A stretch of DNA of 17,880 nt, taken from Methanobrevibacter ruminantium (GTDB lineage Archaea; Methanobacteriota; Methanobacteria; Methanobacteriales; Methanobacteriaceae). Below the pieces are notes generated by a model. That model worked only from the letters and a program-made list of their open reading frames with translations. It ran no database searches and was not told where the DNA came from. This document shows positions 1 to 8,395 of this stretch, in pieces. Within the stretch, counting starts at the first letter, position 1. Every line of letters starts with the position of its first letter. Both the position numbers and the translations under genes were made by a program. The stretch spans positions 1-17,880 of the forward strand of contig NZ_JAEDCO010000032.1 of assembly GCF_016294135.1 (NCBI RefSeq). The letters run 5' to 3'.

Positions 1-554
1 GTTTCAGTTTCCTTCATTGGTTTCCATAACTTATCCTTATCCGATAAAAGGATGTTTTCCTCACCGATTCCTTCCAATGGCCAATCAATAGCTATATCCG
101 GATCATTCCAAATGATTCCTCCTTCATCCTCGCCATTATAGAAATCAGTGCATTTGTAAACGAATTCCGCTTCATCAGATAAGACCAAAAATCCATGAGC
201 AAATCCTTTTGGAACAAAAAGCTGTTTCTTATTCTCTTCAGAAAGAATCTCTCCAACCCATTTTCCATAGGTTTCAGAATTTTTCCTTAGGTCAACAGCT
301 ACATCAAAAACCTCACCTCTTATTACACGAACCAATTTTCCTTGAGGTTGAGTGTATTGAAAATGAAGCCCTCTTAAAACTCCTTTTGATGATTTTGATT
401 GATTGTCCTGGACAAAGGTCAAGTCGATTCCTTCCTCCTTGAAATCGTTTTCATTATAGGTTTCCATAAAGTATCCTCTCTCATCACCAAAAACTGTTGG
501 CTCAACAGTGAAGACTCCTTCAATTTCACTTTTTGTAATCTTGAATTTACCCAT
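1..554 (-). CDS. rfbC: dTDP-4-dehydrorhamnose 3,5-epimerase, 3' end cut by window edge
   Basis: Third gene of the dTDP-L-rhamnose route: epimerises dTDP-4-dehydro-6-deoxyglucose at C3 and C5 in the cytoplasm. The frame is open from ATG at 554 to the window edge, 184 codons with no stop. The family is usually about 180-190 residues, so only a few residues are missing. Visible family signatures are the N-terminal FTVEPTVFGDERGYFMET, then VQDNQSKSSKGVLRGLHFQ (catalytic His of the GLHFQ motif), the VFDVAVDLRK stretch, FVPKGFAHGF, and YKCTDFYN. It starts 10 bp after the rfbA stop, with GGAGTG just upstream of the ATG, so it is almost certainly co-transcribed with rfbA. The identity is secure from these motifs and the operon. 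Whether rfbB follows to the left cannot be seen. Confidence 0.95.
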   Translation of the reverse strand, partial: MGKFKITKSEIEGVFTVEPTVFGDERGYFMETYNENDFKEEGIDLTFVQDNQSKSSKGVLRGLHFQYTQPQGKLVRVIRGEVFDVAVDLRKNSETYGKWVGEILSEENKKQLFVPKGFAHGFLVLSDEAEFVYKCTDFYNGEDEGGIIWNDPDIAIDWPLEGIGEENILLSDKDKLWKPMKETE

Positions 555-564
555 TTTTACACTC

Positions 565-1437
565 CTAGAGTTTTCTATCAGCCAATTCAATTAAATATTG
601 GCCATATTCTGTCTTTTCAAGAGGCTTTGCCAATCTCAATAAGTCCTCTTTGTTGATATAACCTTTCAAATAAGCTATCTCTTCTAAACAAGCAATATAC
701 AAACTTTGTCTTCTTTGAACGGTCTCAATGAAGTTACTTGCTTCAAGCAAACCGTCATGAGTTCCTGTATCAAGCCAAGCCATTCCTCTACCGAGCAACT
801 CAACTTTAAGCTTGCCGCATTTAAGGTACTCTTCATTCACTGAAGTGATTTCAAGCTCACCCCTATCAGATGGCTTTACATTCTTAGCTATTTCAATTAC
901 ATCATTGTCATAGAAATAAAGTCCAGGAACCACATAATTGGATTTAGGATGCTCTGGCTTTTCTTCAATTGACAATACATTCCAGTCCTTATCAAACTCA
1001 ACAACACCGAATGCTTCCGGCTTGTTTGTATAGTATCCAAAAATCACTGCTCCTTCTTCAAGGTTATATGCCCTTTCCAATATTTCAGTGAATCTGTGTC
1101 CATGGAATACATTGTCTCCCAAGATAAGGGCAACCTTGTCATCGCCGATGAATTCCTCACCGATTATGAATGCTTCAGCCAAGCCATTAGGATTTTCCTG
1201 TTCAGCATAAGAGAAGGACATTCCCAAATCAGACCCGTCACCTAACAATTCCTTATACATAGGCAAGTCTCTTGGAGTTGAAATGATGAGAATATCCTTA
1301 ATGTTAGCTAACATCAAAACTGATATTGGATAATAGATCATTGGTTTATCATATAAAGGCAATAGCTGTTTGGAAACAGCTTTTGTAATTGGGTACAATC
1401 TTGTTCCAGCACCACCAGCCAATACGATTCCTTTCAT
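565..1437 (-). CDS. rfbA: glucose-1-phosphate thymidylyltransferase
   Basis: Makes dTDP-glucose from dTTP and glucose 1-phosphate, the first step to dTDP-rhamnose. The 290-residue product has the nucleotidyltransferase signature GGAGTRLYP at residues 8-16, then KQLLPLYDKPMIYYP, and later LILGDNVFHG and the sugar-binding region VVPGLYFYD and RGMAWLDTGTHDGL; length is normal for RfbA. A GTG four codons upstream (1449) is in frame, but that GTG lies in the sequence GTGGGTGATTATATG, whose GGTGAT is an ideal ribosome binding site for the ATG at 1437, so the shorter start is chosen. It lies between rfbD and rfbC on the same strand. Confidence 0.96.
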   Translation of the reverse strand: MKGIVLAGGAGTRLYPITKAVSKQLLPLYDKPMIYYPISVLMLANIKDILIISTPRDLPMYKELLGDGSDLGMSFSYAEQENPNGLAEAFIIGEEFIGDDKVALILGDNVFHGHRFTEILERAYNLEEGAVIFGYYTNKPEAFGVVEFDKDWNVLSIEEKPEHPKSNYVVPGLYFYDNDVIEIAKNVKPSDRGELEITSVNEEYLKCGKLKVELLGRGMAWLDTGTHDGLLEASNFIETVQRRQSLYIACLEEIAYLKGYINKEDLLRLAKPLEKTEYGQYLIELADRKL

Positions 1438-1449
1438 ATAATCACCCAC

Positions 1450-1601
1450 TTATAGAAATTATTTTGTAATATAATTTTGTAATATTTTTTGTAAAATTAT
1501 TTGTAAATTATTTTGCAGTAATCTTATTATGAAACATGTAAACTAATTTAGATTTATTTTAATTTCTTTTTTTAGTTTATTTTTTAATTTCTTTAAAATA
1601 A
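1450..1601. repeat. rfbD-rfbA spacer with degenerate tandem T/A repeat
   Basis: This 152-bp AT-rich spacer holds five imperfect copies of a TTTTGTAA-like unit (at 1463-1470, 1476-1483, 1487-1494, 1499-1507 and, changed to TTTTGCAG, 1511-1518), spaced 11-13 bp apart. Read on the minus strand, the series of TTACAAAA units sits just upstream of the rfbA ribosome binding site. It may be a slippage-prone leader or simply AT-rich drift; no ORF is present. Confidence 0.45.
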
Positions 1602-2462
1602 TCAAATCTTTCTAAGTCTCTTGAAAAAATTATACAATGATAAGTATGCGCCTAAAGCCTCTTTATAATCTCTCATTGCAACAAAACCTGACGCATTCCA
1701 CTTTTTATTGTCCAAAACTGAATAATGAGGTCTTGGAGCAGGCCTTGGGAATTCCTCAGTGCTTACTGGAATGACATTAACGTCAACATCGGACAATTCG
1801 AATATCAGTTTTGCAAATTCATACCAGGAACATTCCCCTTCATTTGTCACATGGTAAATGCCGTACTTGTCACTATGCAATAGATTTGTGATTGCTACAG
1901 CCAAATCCAAGGAATATGTTGGAGATCCTATCTGATCATTCACTACAGTGATCTCATCATGAGTTTCTGCAAGGCCCAACATGGTCTTTACGAAATTGTT
2001 TCCATGAAGGCCATATAGCCATGCAGTACGAAGAATGAAATACTTGTCAGTGTTTTCCTGGATTAATTTCTCCCCTTCCAATTTTGTTTTTCCATAAGCG
2101 CTTTGAGGACCTAAGTTATCGGTTTCAACAAGAGGAGTTCTTTTGCTTCCATCAAAGACATAATCTGTGCTGATATGTACTAAAGGAACATCAATGCTTT
2201 TGCAAGCGATGGCTAAATTTTTAGGGCCTAATGCATTTACAGCATATGCCTCATCATAATGGGTTTCACAATCATCGACAGCAGTATAAGCTGCAGCATT
2301 TATGACTAAATCAGGTGATTTCTCACTGATAAACTCCATCACTTTCTCTTCATCGCTTATGTCCAAATCCTTAGAACCGGTACAGATCAATTCAAAGTTT
2401 TTTAAAACCTCTCTTAAATCAGAACCTAACATTCCATAGGCACCAGTTATCATTATTTTCAT
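1602..2462 (-). CDS. rfbD: dTDP-4-dehydrorhamnose reductase
   Basis: Last enzyme of dTDP-L-rhamnose synthesis, reducing the 4-keto sugar with NAD(P)H. The 286-residue product is a short-chain (extended SDR) protein: the Rossmann motif MKIMITGAYGMLG at the N-terminus, then NAAAYTAVDDCE, the STDYVFDG segment and the catalytic YGKTK. The middle and C-terminal parts contain LRTAWLYG and the RPAPRPHYSVLDN sequence typical of RmlD. An upstream in-frame TTG (2474) gives four more residues, but GAGG placed before the ATG at 2462 favours the ATG. It is first in the visible rfbD-rfbA-rfbC cluster; a promoter should lie in the AT-rich spacer shared with wecC. Confidence 0.96.
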   Translation of the reverse strand: MKIMITGAYGMLGSDLREVLKNFELICTGSKDLDISDEEKVMEFISEKSPDLVINAAAYTAVDDCETHYDEAYAVNALGPKNLAIACKSIDVPLVHISTDYVFDGSKRTPLVETDNLGPQSAYGKTKLEGEKLIQENTDKYFILRTAWLYGLHGNNFVKTMLGLAETHDEITVVNDQIGSPTYSLDLAVAITNLLHSDKYGIYHVTNEGECSWYEFAKLIFELSDVDVNVIPVSTEEFPRPAPRPHYSVLDNKKWNASGFVAMRDYKEALGAYLSLYNFFKRLRKI

Positions 2463-2795
2463 AAAATTCCTCAAATTAAATTAAAAATTAATTAAACTTT
2501 AAAGTTACATAAAATATTGGTTAAAGCATTAATTTTAAAGCATTAATTAAAACATCATAATATAATTTTTAGTTTTATAAAATATAAATATATTCTATAA
2601 AATAAAATAGCGATTAAATAAAATATTTATATTAAATAAAAATCATAAATAAAATCGTATAAACTGTTAATATTTTAAAAAATAATAACTTAAAAATTTT
2701 AAAATAACTTAAGAAATAATTTTAAAAAAATAATTTTAAAAAAAAATTTATAATAATTTTAATCAATTGCAAAGAAGATTATCAGGGCGATATTT
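2463..2795. promoter_or_regulatory. divergent AT-rich promoter region between rfbD and wecC
   Basis: 333 bp with no credible ORF and very low GC. It must hold the promoters of both rfbD (leftward) and wecC (rightward). Several TATA-like stretches are visible, for example TTTTATAAAATATAAATATA near 2572-2591. A short tandem repeat of AATAATTTTAAAAA lies around 2716-2745. No single transcription start can be assigned because almost the whole stretch is A/T. Confidence 0.4.
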
Positions 2796-4055
2796 ATGAA
2801 AATTTGTATTGTAGGTCAAGGTTACATTGGATTGCCAACAGCCGCATTGTTTGCTAAAAATGGCTGTGAAGTCCTTGGAGTAGATGTGAATGAGGAAATT
2901 GTAGATAAGTTAAACCAAGGAATAGCTCATATTGAAGAGCCTGGAATTACAGAAGCCATTAGTAATGCTGTTGAAAAAGGACACTACCACGCTTCATTGA
3001 AGCCGGAAGAGGCGGACACATTTATCATAACAGTCCCTACACCTTATGTGAAAGAGGACTTGAGTTGTGACTTAAGCTATGTGATTTCCGCATGCCAATC
3101 CATCTTGCCTGTTTTGAAAAAGGGAAACGTTGTTATCATTGAATCTACAATAGCTCCTATGTCCACTGATGAAATAATAAAGCCAATCTTTGAAAATGAA
3201 GGATTTGCAATTGGAGAAGATTTGTTCCTTGCTCATTGCCCTGAAAGAGTTCTCCCTGGACAAATCATGGAAGAATTGGTAAACAACAACAGAATTGTAG
3301 GTGGAATAACAGAAGAGTGCAGCCGTAAGGCAGCTGATGTTTACAGAACCTTTGTTGAAGGGGAAATAATTGAAACTGAAGCGAAAACTGCAGAATTGTC
3401 CAAATGTATGGAAAACACCTTTAGGGATGTGAATATTGCACTTGCAAATGAACTTGCAAAGATAGGTGCTGAAATCGGAGTGAATGCTCTTGATGTAATT
3501 GAAATGGCTAACAAACACCCAAGAGTGAATATCCATAGCCCAGGACCTGGTGTAGGTGGACACTGTCTTGCAATTGATCCTTATTTCATTTATGCAAAGG
3601 CACCTGAAACCGCTAAGATAATCAAGCTGGCAAGAGATACAAACAACAGCATGCCGGGATTCGTAATTGAAAACACCGGCAAGATACTATCCAAGCTTGA
3701 TGCTGATGCAGAAAAGATCTCTGTCTTTGGAGTGGCATATAAGGGAAATACCGATGATGCAAGGGAAAGCCCTGCATTTGAAATAATAACTGGATTGAAG
3801 GCAGCAGGATATGAAATAGCTATCCATGACCCACACTTTGACAATCCGGATTACTTTGATTTCGATGAAGCCACTAAAGACTCATCATTGGTCTTGATAT
3901 TAACAGACCATGACCAATTCAAAAACTTGGATTATGAAAGATTATCTGAAAACATGAAAACAGGAATCATCTTTGACACCAAAAACATAATCAAGGAAGT
4001 GCCGGATGAGATTACTTTAATAAATTATGGAAACTTGTATAAATACAACAAATAA
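2796..4055 (+). CDS. wecC: UDP-N-acetyl-D-mannosamine dehydrogenase-type nucleotide sugar dehydrogenase
   Basis: Predicted NAD-dependent four-electron oxidation of UDP-ManNAc to the uronic acid, a precursor of envelope glycans or protein glycosylation. The 419-residue protein has the three expected parts: an N-terminal Rossmann domain (VGQGYIGLP, residues 6-13), the central domain with HCPERVLPGQIMEELVNNNR (148-165) and the Lys/Asn pair in LSKCMENTF (K203, N207), and the catalytic Cys257 in GVGGHCLAIDPYF. A C-terminal UDP-binding domain starts with SVFGVAYKGNTDDARESP. The ELVNNNR variant of the CPER motif fits WecC rather than UDP-glucose 6-dehydrogenase; substrate is inferred from that. It stands alone on the plus strand, opposite the rhamnose genes. 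Confidence 0.88.
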   Translation: MKICIVGQGYIGLPTAALFAKNGCEVLGVDVNEEIVDKLNQGIAHIEEPGITEAISNAVEKGHYHASLKPEEADTFIITVPTPYVKEDLSCDLSYVISACQSILPVLKKGNVVIIESTIAPMSTDEIIKPIFENEGFAIGEDLFLAHCPERVLPGQIMEELVNNNRIVGGITEECSRKAADVYRTFVEGEIIETEAKTAELSKCMENTFRDVNIALANELAKIGAEIGVNALDVIEMANKHPRVNIHSPGPGVGGHCLAIDPYFIYAKAPETAKIIKLARDTNNSMPGFVIENTGKILSKLDADAEKISVFGVAYKGNTDDARESPAFEIITGLKAAGYEIAIHDPHFDNPDYFDFDEATKDSSLVLILTDHDQFKNLDYERLSENMKTGIIFDTKNIIKEVPDEITLINYGNLYKYNK

Positions 4056-4159
4056 TTGATTTCTAAAATTAATTTCTAAAATGCAATATAAGATAAATAA
4101 TTCAAAATTAAGTTTATGCTAACTAACTATCATTAACTCTTTTTAAATGAGGTGAAAAT

Positions 4160-5443
4160 ATGTCAACAATTGCTGAAAAGATATTTGCAAGAGCTTCAGG
4201 CAAAGGAGAAACTGAAGCTGGTGACATTGTCATGGCAGATATCGATATAGCTATGATGCACGATTTGACTGGACCTCTCGCAGTTGAATCATTCAATAAA
4301 ATAGGAACTGAAAAGGTATGGGATTCCTCTAAAATTGTAATTCCCTTTGACCATCAGGTTCCAGCAGATTCTCTAGATTCCGCCAATAACCATATATTGA
4401 TGAGAAAATTTGTAAAGGAACAGAACATTGAAAACTTCTACGATGTAAAGGAAGGGGTTTGTCATCAGGTCTTGCCTGAAAAAGGCCATGTAATACCTGG
4501 AACCGTTATTGTAGGTGCAGACTCACATACATGCACATATGGAGCTCTTGGTGCATTTGCAACTGGAATCGGCTCTACAGATATGGCAATGGTCTTGTCT
4601 ACCGGACAGTTATGGTTCAAGGTGCCTGAAACAATCAGATTCAATGTGGAAGGAAAGCTTAAAGAGAACACATCAGCAAAGGATGTTATCTTGAACATCA
4701 TAGGTCAGGTTGGAGCGGATGGCGCAACCTATAAGTCATGTGAATTTGCAGGGGAAACAATCTCCAACATGAGCATCTCAGATAGGATGGTCCTATCAAA
4801 TATGGCAATTGAAATGGGAGGAAAAACAGGACTTATCGAGCCTGATGGAAAGACATATGATTACCTTAAAGACCGTGTAAGCGGTGAAAACAAAAACAGA
4901 CTTAAGGCATTTATTGAAAAATCAAACCTTAAGAGCGACCTTGACTCTCCAAGCCTTGAAATTATGGATATTGATGTTAGCGAGCTTGAACCGCAAATAG
5001 CTTGTCCTCATAATGTGGATAATGTAAAGCCTGCAAGCGAGCTTGATGATGTTGAACTCGACCAAGTCTTTATCGGCTCATGCACAAATGGAAGAATCGA
5101 AGACTTGAGAGATGCTGCGAGGATTTTGAAAGGAAACAAGATAGCGAATGAACTTAGAATGTTGGTCATTCCTGCCTCTAAGGAAACTTACATTAAGGCA
5201 TTGGATGAAGGATTAATCAAGATATTTGTAGAAGCTGGAGCCCTTGTTTCAGCACCATGCTGTGGACCTTGCCTTGGAGGCCATACTGGCCTTATCGGAC
5301 CTGATGAGGTAAGTCTTTCAACATCCAACAGAAACTTTAAGGGAAGACAGGGAAGTCCAGAAGGAAAGGTTTACTTATCTTCAGCTAAAGTGGCTGCACA
5401 GTCAGCTATTGAAGGAAGAATTGCTGTGCCTAAGGAGGAATAA
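4160..5443 (+). CDS. leuC: 3-isopropylmalate dehydratase large subunit
   Basis: Aconitase-family large subunit that isomerises 2- to 3-isopropylmalate, with LeuD. The 427-residue protein carries the [4Fe-4S] ligands Cys308 (IGSCTNGR) and Cys368/Cys371 (CCGPC), plus DHQVPAD, EGVCHQVLPEKGHV, GADSHTCTYG and STSNRNFKGRQGS. Methanogens have a paralogous homoaconitase for coenzyme B synthesis. The N-terminal half here (ASGK...GDIVMADIDIAM, LPEKGHV) looks like the leucine-type protein as I remember it, and the partner small subunit has the leucine-type loop, so leuC is preferred. A near-perfect ribosome binding site GAGGTGA at 4149-4155 precedes the ATG. It is followed after one base by leuD. Confidence 0.88.
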   Translation: MSTIAEKIFARASGKGETEAGDIVMADIDIAMMHDLTGPLAVESFNKIGTEKVWDSSKIVIPFDHQVPADSLDSANNHILMRKFVKEQNIENFYDVKEGVCHQVLPEKGHVIPGTVIVGADSHTCTYGALGAFATGIGSTDMAMVLSTGQLWFKVPETIRFNVEGKLKENTSAKDVILNIIGQVGADGATYKSCEFAGETISNMSISDRMVLSNMAIEMGGKTGLIEPDGKTYDYLKDRVSGENKNRLKAFIEKSNLKSDLDSPSLEIMDIDVSELEPQIACPHNVDNVKPASELDDVELDQVFIGSCTNGRIEDLRDAARILKGNKIANELRMLVIPASKETYIKALDEGLIKIFVEAGALVSAPCCGPCLGGHTGLIGPDEVSLSTSNRNFKGRQGSPEGKVYLSSAKVAAQSAIEGRIAVPKEE

Positions 5444-5444
5444 T

Positions 5445-5930
5445 ATGAAAGGAAAAGTTTGGAAATTTGGAAATGACATTGATACAGACATTATTCTTCC
5501 AGGAAGATACTTGATTTACACTGATGAGGAAAGGTTATCAGAGCATTGCATGGAAGGATTGGTATCTGACTTTAAGTCAAAGGTAAATGAGGGAGACTTC
5601 ATTCTTGGAGGAACAAACTTCGGATGCGGATCAAGCAGAGAGCATGCTCCAATAGCCATTAAAGGATGTGGAATATCTGCTGTAATAGCCGAATCCTTTG
5701 CAAGAATCTTTTATAGAAATGCAACAAATGTTGGAGTTCCGCTTTTGGAAGCTCCTGGAGTGTCTGCACTTATTGAAGATGGCGAGGAAATCGAAGTGGA
5801 TATGGAAAATGGATTGATAATTTCAGAAAGCGGAAAGGAAATTGAATTTAAGAAATTACCTCCATTCATGCTTGAAATCCTTGAATCCGGTGGTTTGATC
5901 AATTATTTAAAGAATCAAAAGAACGAATAA
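5445..5930 (+). CDS. leuD: 3-isopropylmalate dehydratase small subunit
   Basis: Small subunit (161 residues) that closes the active site of the LeuCD isomerase. Family motifs are FGNDIDTDIILPGRYL at the N-terminus, NFGCGSSREHAPIA (about 58-71), ESFARIFYRNATNVGVP. The loop that sets specificity in methanogen enzymes reads YLIY at residues 22-25; published work on the M. jannaschii homoaconitase small subunit places Arg-Thr in this loop and Val-Tyr in the isopropylmalate enzyme, so this copy belongs on the leucine side. The ATG at 5445 is chosen over an in-frame upstream ATG at 5409: it follows AAGGAGG, which lies in the last codons of leuC, and the family's first residues begin there. Coupled translation with leuC is likely. 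Confidence 0.92.
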   Translation: MKGKVWKFGNDIDTDIILPGRYLIYTDEERLSEHCMEGLVSDFKSKVNEGDFILGGTNFGCGSSREHAPIAIKGCGISAVIAESFARIFYRNATNVGVPLLEAPGVSALIEDGEEIEVDMENGLIISESGKEIEFKKLPPFMLEILESGGLINYLKNQKNE

Positions 5931-6049
5931 ATAGATTATAATTTTCTTATAAATTGTTCTAAAAATTATCAAAAAATTATTTAAAATTATTTAAAAAACT
6001 ATTTTAGAAAATTATTATTTTTACTATTAATCATCAATGAGGTTAAAAA

Positions 6050-7039
6050 ATGTATAATATTGCTGTAATTCCAGGAGATGGAATTGGTAAGGAAGTTATG
6101 GATGCATGCATAAGTGTATTGAATTCATTGGATATTGACTTTAATTTCAATTACGGTGAAGCTGGAGACGAATGCCTTGAAAAAAATGGAGAAGCTTTGC
6201 CAGATGAAACAATAGAGCTTGCAAAAAGTGCAGACGCATGTCTTTTTGGAGCTGCAGGAGAAACTGCAGCAGACGTAATTGTAAGGCTTAGACAGGAATT
6301 GAACCTGTTTGCAAACCTAAGGCCAGTGAAATCATATCCAAACACAAATGCCCTTTTTGACAACCTTGACTTTATGATAGTTAGGGAAAACACTGAAGGA
6401 ATGTATATTGCCAAGGAAGAGGAATATACTGAAGAAGGGGCAATAGCTAGAAGAATCATTACCAAAAAAGCTGAAAGAAGGATTATCGATTACGCTTTCC
6501 AATATGCTAAAAACAACAACAAGTCTAAAGTCACTGGAGTTCATAAGGCAAATGTCTTGAAGGTCACTGATGGATTGTTCAAGGAAATACTATACGAAGT
6601 GGCTAAAGACTATGAAGGTGAGATAGAAGTGGAAGACTTCTATGTAGATGCCACTGCAATGTATCTCATCACAAGGCCTGAAAGCTTTGAAGTCATTGTA
6701 ACCACAAACTTGTTTGGAGATATCCTATCAGATGAGGGAGCAGGCCTTGTAGGTGGATTAGGCATGATTCCATCTGGAAACATTGGAGAGGATGGGGCAT
6801 TGTTTGAACCTGTTCATGGTTCTGCACCAGACATTGCAGGCCAAGGAATTGCAAATCCAATGGCTATGCTTCTATCAGCTTGCATGATGCTAAACTACTT
6901 GAAGGAATATGAAGCTGAAGAAAGATTGAATGATGCAATACTTGAAGTCTTGAATGAAGGAAAAACCTTAACTCCAGACCTTGGAGGAAAAGCAAGCACT
7001 AGTGAAGTGGCTGAAGCAATAATCAATGCATTGAATTAA
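6050..7039 (+). CDS. leuB: 3-isopropylmalate dehydrogenase
   Basis: NAD-dependent oxidative decarboxylation of 3-isopropylmalate, the step after LeuCD. The 329-residue beta-decarboxylating dehydrogenase shows IPGDGIGKEV (7-16), the substrate arginines around residues 81, 91 and 112 (VRLRQ, NLRPV, VRENTEG), Lys166 in HKANVLK, the metal aspartates at 200, 224 and 228 (VDATAM, FGDILSDEG) and the cofactor segment LFEPVHGSAPDIAG. The stretch LFGAAGETAADVIVRLR matches the leucine enzyme of methanogens more than the homoisocitrate paralogue (AksF), from memory. The ribosome binding site GAGGT lies just before the ATG, nearly the same as before leuC. It is 119 bp from leuD, so it could be in the same operon or have its own promoter. 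Confidence 0.88.
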   Translation: MYNIAVIPGDGIGKEVMDACISVLNSLDIDFNFNYGEAGDECLEKNGEALPDETIELAKSADACLFGAAGETAADVIVRLRQELNLFANLRPVKSYPNTNALFDNLDFMIVRENTEGMYIAKEEEYTEEGAIARRIITKKAERRIIDYAFQYAKNNNKSKVTGVHKANVLKVTDGLFKEILYEVAKDYEGEIEVEDFYVDATAMYLITRPESFEVIVTTNLFGDILSDEGAGLVGGLGMIPSGNIGEDGALFEPVHGSAPDIAGQGIANPMAMLLSACMMLNYLKEYEAEERLNDAILEVLNEGKTLTPDLGGKASTSEVAEAIINALN

Positions 7040-7067
7040 TATTAGTTCATAAAAAAAGTGATTTTAA

Positions 7068-8063
7068 ATGACCGATCCAAAAATATCCGTTATTCTTTCT
7101 GCATACAATGAAGAGAAATTCATCAGTAAAGCCATTGAAAGTGTAGTGAACCAGACATTGAAAGATATAGAAATTATCATTATCAATGATGAATCAACTG
7201 ATGATACCTTAGACATCATCAATAGCTATGCAAACGAGGACAACAGAATAGTAGTCATAGACCAGGAAAACATCGGCCTTGGTGCAAGCAGAAACAAGGG
7301 CATGAAAATAGCTAAAGGAGAGTATGTCACTTTTCTTGATGGTGATGACTGGTTTAAGGAGGATGCCTTTGAAATCGCTTATAATGAGGCAAAGGCTAAG
7401 GATACAGATATCACCATGTATCAGATGATCAATTATGATGATGAAACCGGAAGGGTCTATGAAAACGATTGGTTTAACTTAAATAATCTTGATGAAAGCT
7501 TTGATGATGTTGTGTTTTCACCTGAGAAAACAAAGGATTTTCTCTTTGACCTATCTGTAAGCAGCTGCCAAAAGATTTATAGAAACAGCTTTTTGAAATC
7601 AATTGACGCAAGCTTTCCAGAGGGAATATACTTTGAGGACATGCCATTTTTCTTTTACGTTTATCTAAAGGCAGAAAGGATTTCAATCATCAGAAAGCAT
7701 TTCTATTACAGAAGAAAGCACAATGCCTCAATTACTCATGTGGTTGATGCAAACTATTTGGATACTGTTGAAGCAGGTTGCGAACTTATGAGAAGAATGG
7801 TGGACAATGGGTTCTACGAAGACTACAAGTTCGACCTTTTAGCTTACAAGATCAATGGTCCGAGAATGGCACTTATGGACATTACAGAGGATTCTAAGGA
7901 GCCTCTTTTCAATCTGATAAAGGAAGATTATGAAAAGATTAAAGAGACTGAATATTATCAAGACTACTTGGATAATTTAGGTCCGAAGAAGAAAAAGTTC
8001 TTCCTGGATGTCTTGAAGTATGACAACTATTCTGAATTCAAAAAGGAAAATCCTGAATATTGA
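7068..8063 (+). CDS. family 2 glycosyltransferase
   Basis: Cytoplasmic GT-A-fold glycosyltransferase, 331 residues, no membrane span seen. The N-terminal domain has the usual order: ISVILSAYNEEKFI (6-19), IIINDESTDDT with its nucleotide-binding Asp, IGLGASRNKGMKIAKGEY, then the metal-binding DGDDW at 91-95. Acceptor-side residues include the FPEGIYFEDMPFF segment, as in CpsI/WcaA-like enzymes. The C-terminal 130 residues are family-typical helix-rich sequence. Donor and acceptor cannot be told. It begins 28 bp after leuB with GTGAT as ribosome binding site, so it may be co-transcribed with leucine genes, an unexpected partner; the nearby rfb and wecC genes suggest a role in surface glycans. 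Confidence 0.9.
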   Translation: MTDPKISVILSAYNEEKFISKAIESVVNQTLKDIEIIIINDESTDDTLDIINSYANEDNRIVVIDQENIGLGASRNKGMKIAKGEYVTFLDGDDWFKEDAFEIAYNEAKAKDTDITMYQMINYDDETGRVYENDWFNLNNLDESFDDVVFSPEKTKDFLFDLSVSSCQKIYRNSFLKSIDASFPEGIYFEDMPFFFYVYLKAERISIIRKHFYYRRKHNASITHVVDANYLDTVEAGCELMRRMVDNGFYEDYKFDLLAYKINGPRMALMDITEDSKEPLFNLIKEDYEKIKETEYYQDYLDNLGPKKKKFFLDVLKYDNYSEFKKENPEY

Positions 8064-8154
8064 TGATTTCCCATTTGATAATTTTTATGAATGAAAAAAT
8101 GAAAAATTTAAAAAATATTTAAATAATATAAAACATTTATAAGTAATTACAATA

Positions 8155-8165
8155 ATATATAAAAA
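8155..8165 (+). promoter_or_regulatory. candidate TATA box for small membrane ORF and ribH
   Basis: An ATATATAAAA run stands out about 55-60 bp upstream of the small ORF at 8219, which would put the start of transcription roughly at 8185 and give a leader of about 30 bases. Position and sequence fit an archaeal TATA box, but the surroundings are AT-rich so the call is tentative. Confidence 0.4.
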
Positions 8166-8218
8166 TATTAGAAGATTAAAATTACAAAATTTAATTATCT
8201 AAAAAAAGGAGATTTAAA

Positions 8219-8305
8219 ATGGACGCAGTAAAAATTGCAGCATTGTTTATTATTTTTATTATGGTTTTCAGTGCAGTGGCTACTTTCATTGCATATGTGC
8301 TCTAA
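8219..8305 (+). CDS. 28-residue single-span membrane peptide, function unknown
   Basis: A very short ORF: MDAVKIAALFIIFIMVFSAV then eight more residues ending AYVL and TAA. After a four-residue polar start with one lysine, about 22 residues are hydrophobic, enough for one membrane helix, with nothing left for a soluble domain. It is preceded by AAAAAGGAGAT, one of the best ribosome binding sites in the window, 6 bases from the ATG, and by a candidate TATA box. It lies 90 bp upstream of ribH on the same strand. I do not recognise it. The strong translation signal and clean hydrophobic helix argue for a real gene; its size means chance cannot be excluded. Confidence 0.6.
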   Translation: MDAVKIAALFIIFIMVFSAVATFIAYVL

Positions 8306-8395
8306 ATCAAGAATAGTTCATGATGAAAATGGTAAATGAAAATAAAAAATTAAATCTAATCAATTACAAGAAAATTTTAATGTGGAGGATAAAAA

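Noticed and set aside
209..656. Two plus-strand frames across rfbC and the end of rfbA
   Set aside because: They overlap conserved minus-strand genes and show no recognisable protein features.
3072..3563. Minus-strand 163-codon open frame inside wecC
   Set aside because: It is the antisense shadow of a well-conserved gene, with no family motif or ribosome binding site.
4160..5443. LeuC as a mosaic of isopropylmalate and homoaconitase types because of the CCGPCLGGH segment
   Set aside because: As far as I recall this cysteine motif is usual in many archaeal LeuC proteins, so a fusion is not needed to explain it.
8318..8395. C/D box small RNA starting at ATGATGA before ribH
   Set aside because: No matching CUGA D box at a sensible distance; the word alone is too common.
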